Below, piece by piece: positions 52,316-62,262 of a DNA stretch of 64,000 nt. Each line of letters begins with the position of its first letter. Position 1 is the stretch's first letter. This DNA comes from Loxodes magnus (Eukaryota; Ciliophora; Karyorelictea; Loxodida; Loxodidae): assembly GCA_946699065.1 (NCBI GenBank), contig CAMPDV010002464.1, forward strand, positions 1 through 64,000. The letters run 5' to 3'. The position numbers and the translations under genes were made by a program. The notes below the pieces were generated by a model. The model worked only from the letters and a program-made list of their open reading frames with translations, did not search any database and was not told the origin of the DNA.

Positions 52316-55300
52316 GAAATTCTATCTTCTTTTCTTACTTCACTTCTTCACTTTTCTAAATACTTATTACTTCTCAAAGCATACTCCTTAAAACTAAATT
52401 CTATCTTCTTTTCTTACTTTACTTCTTCACTTTTCTAAATACTTATTACTTCTCAAAGAATACTCCTTAAAACTGAAATTCTATCTTCTTTTCTTACTTC
52501 ACTTCTTCACTTTTCTAAATTCTTATTACTTCTCAAAGCATACTCCTTAAAACTGAAACTCTATCTTCTTTTCTTACTTCACTTCTTCACTTTTCTAAAT
52601 TCTTATTACTTCTCAAAGCATACTCCTTAAAACTGAAACTCTATCTTCCTTTCTTACTTCACTTCTTCACTTTTCTAAATTCTTATTACTTCTCAAAGCA
52701 TACTCCTTAAAACTGAAATTCTATCTTCTTTTCTTACTTTACTTCTTCACTTTTCAAAATACTTATTACTTCTCAAAGCATACTCCCTAAAACTGAAACT
52801 CTATCTTCTTTTCTTACTTAACTTCTTCACTTTTCTAAATACTTATTACTTCTCAAAGCATACTCCTTAAAACTGAAATTCTTTCTTCTTTTCTTACTTC
52901 ACTTCTTCACTTTTCTAAATACTTATCACTTCTCAAAGCATACTCCTTAAAACTGAAACTCTATCTTCTTTTCTTACTTTACTTCCTCACTTTTCTAAAT
53001 ACTTATTACTTCTCAAAGAATACTCCCTAAAACTGAAACTCTATCTTCTTTTCTTACTTCACTTCTTCGCTTTTCTAAATACTTATTACTTCTCAAAGCA
53101 TACTCCTTAAAACTGAAACTCTATCTTCTTTTCTTACTTAACTTCTTCACTTTTCTAAATACTTATTACTTCTCAAAGCATACTCCTTAAAACTGAAATT
53201 CTATCTTCTTTTCTTACTTCACTTCTTCACTTTTCTAAATTCTTATTACTTCTAAAAGCATACTCCTTAAAACTGAAACTCTATCTTCTTTTCTTACTTC
53301 ACTTCTTCACTTTTCTAAATTCTTATTACTTCTCAAAGCATACTCCTTAAAACTGAAACTCTATCTTCCTTTCTTACTTCACTTCTTCACTTTTCTAAAT
53401 ACTTATTACTTCTCAAAGAATACTCCCTAAAACTGAAACTCTATCTTCTTTTCTTACTTCACTTCCTCACTTTTCTAAATACTTATTACTTCTCAAAGCA
53501 TACTCCTTAAAACTGAAACTCTATCTTCTTTTCTTACTTTACTTCTTCACTTTTCTAAATACTTATTACTTCTCAAAGCATACTCCTTAAAACTGAAATT
53601 CTATCTTCTTTTCTTACTTCACTTCTTCACTTTTCTAAATTCTTATTACTTCTAAAAGCATACTCCTTAAAACTGAAACTCTATCTTCTTTTCTTACTTA
53701 ACTTCTTCACTTTTCTAAATACTTATTACTTCTCAAAGAATACTCCCTAAAACTGAAATTCTATCTTCTTTTCTTACTTTACTTCTTCACTTTTCTAAAT
53801 ACTTATTACTTCTCAAAGCATACTCCTTAAAACTGAAATTCTATCTTCTTTTCTTACTTCACTTCTTCACTTTTCTAAATACTTATTACTTCTCAAAGCA
53901 TACTCTTTAAAACTGAAATTCTATCTTCTTTTCTTACTTTACTTCCTCACTTTTCTAAATACTTATTACTTCTCAAAGCATACTCCTTAAAACTAAATTC
54001 TTTCTTCTTTTTTTACTTCACTTCTTCACTTTTCTAAATTCTTATTACTTCTCAAAGAATACTCCCTAAAACTGAAACTCTATCTTCTTTTCTTACTTCA
54101 CTTCCTCACTTTTCAAAATACTTATTACTTCTAAAAGCATACTCTTTAAAACTGAAATTCTATCTTCTTTTCTTACTTCACTTCTTCACTTTTCTAAATA
54201 CTTATTACTTCTCTAGCATACTCCTTAAAACTGAAACTCTATCTTCTTTTCTTACTTCACTTCCTCACTTTTCTAAATACTTATTACTTCTCTAGCATAC
54301 TCCTTAAAACTGAAATTCTTTCTTCTTTTCTTACTTAACTTCTTCACTTTTCTAAATACTTATTACTTCTCAAAGCATACTCCCTAAAACTGAAACTCTA
54401 TCTTCTTTTCTTACTTCACTTCTTCACTTTTCTAAATACTTATTACTTCTCAAAGCATACTCCTTAAAACTGAAATTCTATCTTCTTTTCTTACTTCACT
54501 TCCTCACTTTTCTAAATACTTATTACTTATCAAAGAATACTCCCTAAAACTGAAATTCTATCTTCTTTTCTTACTTTACTTCTTCACTTTTCTAAATACT
54601 TATTACTTCTCAAAGCATACTCCCTAAAACTGAAACTCTATCTTCTTTTCTTACTTTACTTCCTCACTTTTCAAAATACTTATTACTTCTCAAAGCATAC
54701 TCCTAAAAACTGAAACTCTATCTTCTTTTCTTACTTCACTTCTTCACTTTTCTAAATACTTATTACTTCTCAAAGCATACTCCTTAAAACTGAAATTCTA
54801 TCTTCTTTTCTTACTTCACTTCCTCACTTTTCTAAATACTTATTACTTCTCAAAGAATACTCCCTAAAACTGAAACTCTATCTTCTTTTCTTACTTAACT
54901 TCTTCACTTTTCTAAATACTTATTACTTCTCAAAGCATACTCCTTAAAACTGAAACTCTATCTTCTTTTCTTACTTAACTTCTTCACTTTTCTAAATACT
55001 TATTACTTCTCAAAGAATACTCCCTAAAACTGAAACTCTATCTTCTTTTCTTACTTAACTTCTTCACTTTTCTAAATACTTATTACTTCTCAAAGAATAC
55101 TCCCTAAAACTGAAACTCTATCTTCTTTTCTTACTTTACTTCTTCACTTTTCAAAATACTTATTACTTCTCAAAGCATACTCCTTAAAACTGAAATTCTA
55201 TCTTCTTTTCTTACTTCACTTCTTCACTTTTCTAAATACTTATTACTTCTCAAAGCATACTCCTTAAAACTGAAATTCTATCTTCTTTTCTTACTTCACT

Positions 55301-56976
55301 TCTTCACTTTTCTAAATACTTATTACTTCTCAAAGCATACTCTTTAAAACTGAAATTCTATCTTCTTTTCTTACTTTACTTCCTCACTTTTCTAAATACT
55401 TATTACTTCTCAAAGAATACTCCTTAAAACTGAAACTCTATCTTCTTTTCTTACTTCACTTCCTCACTTTTCTAAATACTTATTACTTCTCAAAGAATAC
55501 TCCCTAAAACTGAAACTCTATCTTCTTTTCTTACTTAACTTCTTCACTTTTCTAAATACTTATTACTTCTCAAAGCATACTCCTTAAAACTGAAATTCTT
55601 TCTTCTTTTCTTACTTCACTTCTTCACTTTTCTAAATACTTATTACTTCTCAAAGAATACTCCCTAAAACTGAAACTCTATCTTCTTTTCTTACTTCACT
55701 TCTTCACTTTTCTAAATACTTATTACTTATCAAAGAATACTCCCTAAAACTGAAACTCTATCTTCTTTTCTTACTTCACTTCTTCGCTTTTCTAAATACT
55801 TATTACTTCTCTAGCATACTCCTTAAAACTGAAATTCTATCTTCTTTTCTTACTTCACTTCTTCACTTTTCTAAATATTTATTACTTCTAAAAGCATACT
55901 CCTTAAAACTGAAATTCTATCTTCTTTTCTTACTTCACTTCTTCACTTTTCTAAATACTTATTACTTCTCAAAGCATACTCTTTAAAACTGAAATTCTAT
56001 CTTCTTTTCTTACTTTACTTCTTCACTTTTCTAAATACTTATTACTTCTCAAAGCATACTCCTTAAAACTGAAACTCTATCTTCTTTTCTTACTTTACTT
56101 CTTCACTTTTCAAAATACTTATTACTTCTCAAAGCATACTCCTTAAAACTGAAACTCTATCTTCTTTTCTTACTTTACTTCTTCACTTTTCTAAATACTT
56201 ATTACTTCTCAAAGAATACTCCTTAAAACTGAAACTCTATCTTCTTTTCTTACTTCACTTCTTCACTTTTCTAAATTCTTATTACTTCTCAAAGAATACT
56301 CCCTAAAACTGAAACTCTATCTTCTTTTCTTACTTCACTTCTTCACTTTTCTAAATACTTATTACTTCTCTAGCATACTCCTTAAAACTGAAATTCTATC
56401 TTCTTTTCTTACTTCACTTCCTCACTTTTCTAAATACTTATTACTTCTCAAAGCATACTCCTTAAAACTGAAACTCTATCTTCTTTTCTTACTTCACTTC
56501 TTCGCTTTTCTAAATACTTATTACTTCTCAAAGAATACTCCCTAAAACTGAAATTCTATCTTCTTTTCTTACTTCACTTCCTCACTTTTCTAAATACTTA
56601 TTACTTCTCAAAGCATACTCCTTAAAACTGAAATTCTATCTTCTTTTCTTACTTTACTTCCTCACTTTTCTAAATACTTATTACTTCTCAAAGCATACTC
56701 CTTAAAACTGAAACTCTATCTTCTTTTCTTACTTTACTTCTTCACTTTTCTAAATACTTATTACTTCTCAAAGAATACTCCCTAAAACTGAAACTCTATC
56801 TTCTTTTCTTACTTAACTTCTTCACTTTTCTAAATACTTATTACTTCTCAAAGCATACTCCTTAAAACTGAAATTCTTTCTTCTTTTCTTACTTCACTTC
56901 TTCACTTTTCTAAATACTTATCACTTCTCAAAGCATACTCCTTAAAACTGAAATTCTATCTTCTTTTCTTACTTTA

Positions 56977-57780
56977 CTTCTTCACTTTTCTAAATACTTA
57001 TTACTTCTCAAAGCATACTCCTTAAAACTGAAATTCTATCTTCTTTTCTTACTTTACTTCTTCACTTTTCTAAATACTTATTACATCTCAAAGAATACTC
57101 CCTAAAACTGAAATTCTATCTTCTTTTCTTACTTCACTTCTTCACTTTTCTAAATTCTTATTACTTCTCAAAGAATACTCCCTAAAACTGAAACTCTATC
57201 TTCTTTTCTTACTTTACTTCTTCACTTTTCTAAATACTTATTACTTCTCAAAGCATACTCCTTAAAACTGAAACTCTATCTTCTTTTCTTACTTAACTTC
57301 TTCACTTTTCTAAATACTTATTACTTCTCAAAGAATACTCCCTAAAACTGAAATTCTATCTTCTTTTCTTACTTTACTTCTTCACTTTTCTAAATACTTA
57401 TTACTTCTCAAAGCATACTCCTTAAAACTGAAACTCTATCTTCTTTTCTTACTTTACTTCCTCACTTTTCTAAATTCTTATTACTTCTCAAAGAATACTC
57501 CCTAAAACTGAAACTCTATCTTCTTTTCTTACTTTACTTCTTCACTTTTCTAAATACTTATTACTTCTCAAAGCATACTCCTTAAAACTGAAACTCTATC
57601 TTCTTTTCTTACTTCACTTCTTCACTTTTCTAAATTCTTATTACTTCTCAAAGAATACTCCCTAAAACTGAAACTCTATCTTCTTTTCTTACTTAACTTC
57701 TTCACTTTTCTAAATACTTATTACTTCTCAAAGCATACTCCTTAAAACTGAAACTCTATCTTCTTTTCTTACTTTACTTC
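56977..57780 (+). repeat. Segmental duplication I, copy 1 (804 bp, spacing 960 bp)
   Basis: Matches 57937-58740 at an offset of exactly 960 bp (12 units), with no difference that I could find. It contains ACATCTC with GAATACTCCC, several AAATTCTT units and two ACTTAAC units. The 156 bp between the copies, 57781-57936, itself repeats the start of the block (ACATCTC/GAATACTCCC near 57805), giving extra 240- and 720-bp spacings. Confidence 0.93.
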
Positions 57781-57936
57781 TTCACTTTTCTAAATACTTA
57801 TTACATCTCAAAGAATACTCCCTAAAACTGAAATTCTATCTTCTTTTCTTACTTCACTTCTTCACTTTTCTAAATTCTTATTACTTCTCAAAGAATACTC
57901 CCTAAAACTGAAACTCTATCTTCTTTTCTTACTTAA

Positions 57937-58740
57937 CTTCTTCACTTTTCTAAATACTTATTACTTCTCAAAGCATACTCCTTAAAACTGAAATTCTATC
58001 TTCTTTTCTTACTTTACTTCTTCACTTTTCTAAATACTTATTACATCTCAAAGAATACTCCCTAAAACTGAAATTCTATCTTCTTTTCTTACTTCACTTC
58101 TTCACTTTTCTAAATTCTTATTACTTCTCAAAGAATACTCCCTAAAACTGAAACTCTATCTTCTTTTCTTACTTTACTTCTTCACTTTTCTAAATACTTA
58201 TTACTTCTCAAAGCATACTCCTTAAAACTGAAACTCTATCTTCTTTTCTTACTTAACTTCTTCACTTTTCTAAATACTTATTACTTCTCAAAGAATACTC
58301 CCTAAAACTGAAATTCTATCTTCTTTTCTTACTTTACTTCTTCACTTTTCTAAATACTTATTACTTCTCAAAGCATACTCCTTAAAACTGAAACTCTATC
58401 TTCTTTTCTTACTTTACTTCCTCACTTTTCTAAATTCTTATTACTTCTCAAAGAATACTCCCTAAAACTGAAACTCTATCTTCTTTTCTTACTTTACTTC
58501 TTCACTTTTCTAAATACTTATTACTTCTCAAAGCATACTCCTTAAAACTGAAACTCTATCTTCTTTTCTTACTTCACTTCTTCACTTTTCTAAATTCTTA
58601 TTACTTCTCAAAGAATACTCCCTAAAACTGAAACTCTATCTTCTTTTCTTACTTAACTTCTTCACTTTTCTAAATACTTATTACTTCTCAAAGCATACTC
58701 CTTAAAACTGAAACTCTATCTTCTTTTCTTACTTTACTTC
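57937..58740 (+). repeat. Segmental duplication I, copy 2
   Basis: Partner of 56977-57780. It ends at unit position 56 of the unit at 58686 (C here, T in copy 1) and runs into the 3.6-kb-spaced duplication J, which it overlaps by about 80 bp. Confidence 0.93.
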
Positions 58741-60400
58741 CTCACTTTTCTAAATACTTATTACTTCTAAAAGCATACTCTTTAAAACTGAAATTCTATC
58801 TTCTTTTCTTACTTCACTTCTTCACTTTTCTAAATACTTATTACTTCTCAAAGCATACTCCTTAAAACTGAAATTCTATCTTCTTTTCTTACTTTACTTC
58901 TTCACTTTTCTAAATACTTATTACTTCTCAAAGCATACTCCTTAAAACTGAAATTCTATCTTCTTTTCTTACTTCACTTCCTCACTTTTCTAAATACTTA
59001 TTACTTCTCAAAGAATACTCCCTAAAACTGAAACTCTATCTTCTTTTCTTACTTCACTTCTTCACTTTTCTAAATACTTATTACTTCTCAAAGCATACTC
59101 CTTAAAACTGAAATTCTATCTTCTTTTCTTACTTTACTTCCTCACTTTTCTAAATACTTATTACTTCTCAAAGAATACTCCCTAAAACTGAAACTCTATC
59201 TTCTTTTCTTACTTCACTTCTTCACTTTTCTAAATACTTATTACTTCTCAAAGCATACTCCTTAAAACTGAAATTCTATCTTCTTTTCTTACTTTACTTC
59301 CTCACTTTTCTAAATACTTATTACTTCTCAAAGAATACTCCCTAAAACTGAAACTCTATCTTCTTTTCTTACTTCACTTCTTCACTTTTCTAAATACTTA
59401 TTACTTCTCAAAGCATACTCCTTAAAACTGAAACTCTATCTTCTTTTCTTACTTTACTTCCTCACTTTTCAAAATACTTATTACTTCTCAAAGCATACTC
59501 ATTAAAACTGAAACTCTATCTTCTTTTATTACTTCACTTCCTCACTTTTCAAAATACTTATTACTTCTAAAAGCATACTCTTTAAAACTGAAATTCTATC
59601 TTCTTTTCTTACTTTACTTCCTCACTTTTCAAAATACTTATTACTTCTCAAAGCATACTCCTTAAAACTGAAACTCTATCTTCTTTTCTTACTTCACTTC
59701 CTCACTTTTCTAAATTCTTATTACTTCTCAAAGCATACTCTTTAAAACTGAAACTCTATCTTCTTTTCTTACTTAACTTCTTCACTTTTCTAAATACTTA
59801 TTACTTCTCAAAGCATACTCCTTAAAACTGAAATTCTATCTTCTTTTCTTACTTTACTTCCTCACTTTTCTAAATTCTTATTACTTCTCAAAGAATACTC
59901 CCTAAAACTGAAACTCTATCTTCTTTTCTTACTTCACTTCTTCACTTTTCAAAATACTTATTACTTCTCAAAGCATACTCCTTAAAACTTAAACTCTATC
60001 TTCTTTTCTTACTTCACTTCTTCACTTTTCAAAATACTTATTACTTCTCAAAGCATACTCCTTAAAACTGAAACTCTATCTTCTTTTCTTACTTTACTTC
60101 CTCACTTTTCAAAATACTTATTACTTCTCAAAGCATACTCCTTAAAACTGAAACTCTATCTTCTTTTCTTACTTTACTTCCTCACTTTTCTAAATACTTA
60201 TTACTTCTAAAAGCATACTCTTTAAAACTGAAATTCTATCTTCTTTTCTTACTTCACTTCCTCACTTTTCTAAATACTTATTACTTCTAAAAGCATACTC
60301 TTTAAAACTGAAATTCTATCTTCTTTTCTTACTTCACTTCTTCACTTTTCTAAATACTTATTACTTCTCAAAGCATACTCCTTAAAACTGAAATTCTATC
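58663..60400 (+). repeat. Segmental duplication J, copy 1 (1,738 bp, spacing 3,600 bp)
   Basis: Matches 62263-64000 at an offset of exactly 3,600 bp (45 units). I found two differences: 58714 is C where 62314 is T, and 59834 is T where 63434 is C. Both copies share private mutations seen nowhere else: CTCATTAAAAC (59501 and 63101) and CTTTTATTAC (near 59525 and 63125). Copy 2 reaches the window edge, so the real length is greater. Confidence 0.95.
59006..59405 (+). repeat. Dimer higher-order repeat, 160-bp period
   Basis: Alternating units: GAATACTCCC/AAACTC/TTCAC/TTCTTC at 59006, 59166 and 59326, and GCATACTCCT/AAATTC/TTTAC/TTCCTC at 59086 and 59246, making two and a half dimers. The whole run is copied at 62606-63005 as part of duplication J. 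The 160-bp period is close to one nucleosome plus a short linker. Confidence 0.9.
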
Positions 60401-62262
60401 TTCTTTTCTTACTTTACTTCTTCACTTTTCTAAATACTTATTACTTCTCAAAGCATACTCCTTAAAACTGAAATTCTATCTTCTTTTCTTACTTTACTTC
60501 CTCACTTTTCAAAATACTTATTACTTCTCAAAGCATACTCTTTAAAACTGAAATTCTATCTTCTTTTCTTACTTTACTTCTTCACTTTTCTAAATACTTA
60601 TTACTTCTCAAAGCATACTCCTTAAAACTGAAACTCTATCTTCTTTTCTTACTTTACTTCTTCACTTTTCTAAATACTTATTACTTCTCAAAGAATACTC
60701 CTTAAAACTGAAATTCTATCTTCTTTTCTTACTTTACTTCTTCACTTTTCTAAATACTTATTACTTCTCAAAGCATACTCCTTAAAACTGAAATTCTATC
60801 TTCTTTTCTTACTTTACTTCCTCACTTTTCTAAATACTTATTACTTCTCAAAGCATACTCTTTAAAACTGAAATTCTATCTTCTTTTCTTACTTCACTTC
60901 ATCACTTTTCTAAATACTTATTACTTCTCAAAGCATACTCCTTAAAACTGAAATTCTATCTTCTTTTCTTACTTCACTTCCTCACTTTTCTAAATTCTTA
61001 TTACTTCTCAAAGCATACTCCTTAAAACTGAAACTCTATCTTCTTTTCTTACTTTACTTCCTCACTTTTCTAAATACTTATTACTTCTCAAAGCATACTC
61101 CTTAAAACTGAAACTCTATCTTCTTTTCTTAATTCACTTCCTCACTTTTCAAAATACTTATTACTTCTCAAAGCATACTCCTTAAAACTTAAACTCTATC
61201 TTCTTTTCTTACTTCACTTCTTCACTTTTTTAAATACTTATTACTTCTCAAAGAATACTCCCTAAAACTGAAACTCTATCTTCTTTTCTTACTTCACTTC
61301 CTCACTTTTCTAAATTCTTATTACATCTCAAAGCATACTCCTTAAAACTGAAATTCTATCTTCTTTTCTTACTTTACTTCCTCACTTTTCTAAATACTTA
61401 TTACTTCTCAAAGCATACTCCTTAAAACTGAAACTCTATCTTCTTTTCTTACTTTACTTCCTCACTTTTCAAAATACTTATTACTTCTCAAAGCATACTC
61501 CTTAAAACTGAAACTCTATCTTCTTTTCTTACTTCACTTCCTCACTTTTCAAAATACTTATTACTTCTCAAAGCATACTCTTTAAAACTGAAATTCTATC
61601 TTCTTTTCTTACTTTACTTCTTCACTTTTCTAAATACTTATTACTTCTCAAAGCATACTCCTTAAAACTGAAACTCTATCTTCTTTTCTTACTTTACTTC
61701 CTCACTTTTCTAAATTCTTATTACTTCTCAAAGAATACTCCTTAAAACTGAAACTCTATCTTCTTTTCTTACTTCACTTCTTCACTTTTCTAAATACTTA
61801 TTACTTCTCAAAGCATACTCCTTAAAACTGAAATTCTATCTTCTTTTCTTACTTTACTTCCTCACTTTTCTAAATACTTATTACTTCTCAAAGCATACTC
61901 CTTAAAACTGAAACTCTATCTTCTTTTCTTACTTTACTTCCTCACTTTTCTAAATTCTTATTACATCTCAAAGCATACTCTTTAAAACTGAAATTCTATC
62001 TTCTTTTCTTACTTCACTTCTTCACTTTTCTAAATACTTATTACTTCTCAAAGAATACTCCTTAAAACTGAAACTCTATCTTCTTTTCTTACTTCACTTC
62101 TTCACTTTTCTAAATACTTATTACTTCTCAAAGAATACTCCTTAAAACTGAAACTCTATCTTCTTTTCTTACTTCACTTCCTCACTTTTCAAAATACTTA
62201 TTACTTCTCAAAGCATACTCCTTAAAACTTAAACTCTATCTTCTTTTCTTACTTCACTTCCT

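Larger units (their letters stand above)
9640..56445 (+). repeat. Central mosaic section of the array
   Basis: This section holds 586 units with 74 net missing bases, or about 13% short units, far fewer than in the first 9.6 kb. It is a patchwork of short higher-order repeats and longer segments recopied kilobases apart; the clearest have their own entries. States that are frequent here but rare or absent earlier include TTCAAAATAC (unit position 66 T to A), TTCATCAC (56 to A), ACTTAAC (50 to A), AAATTCTT (71 to T), TATCAAAG (2 to A) and the CpG-bearing TCGC (59 to G). The left and right limits are register checkpoints that I chose. Only the right limit, the last 79-bp unit at 56367-56445, is a natural boundary. 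No gene or unique sequence is visible. Confidence 0.9.
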
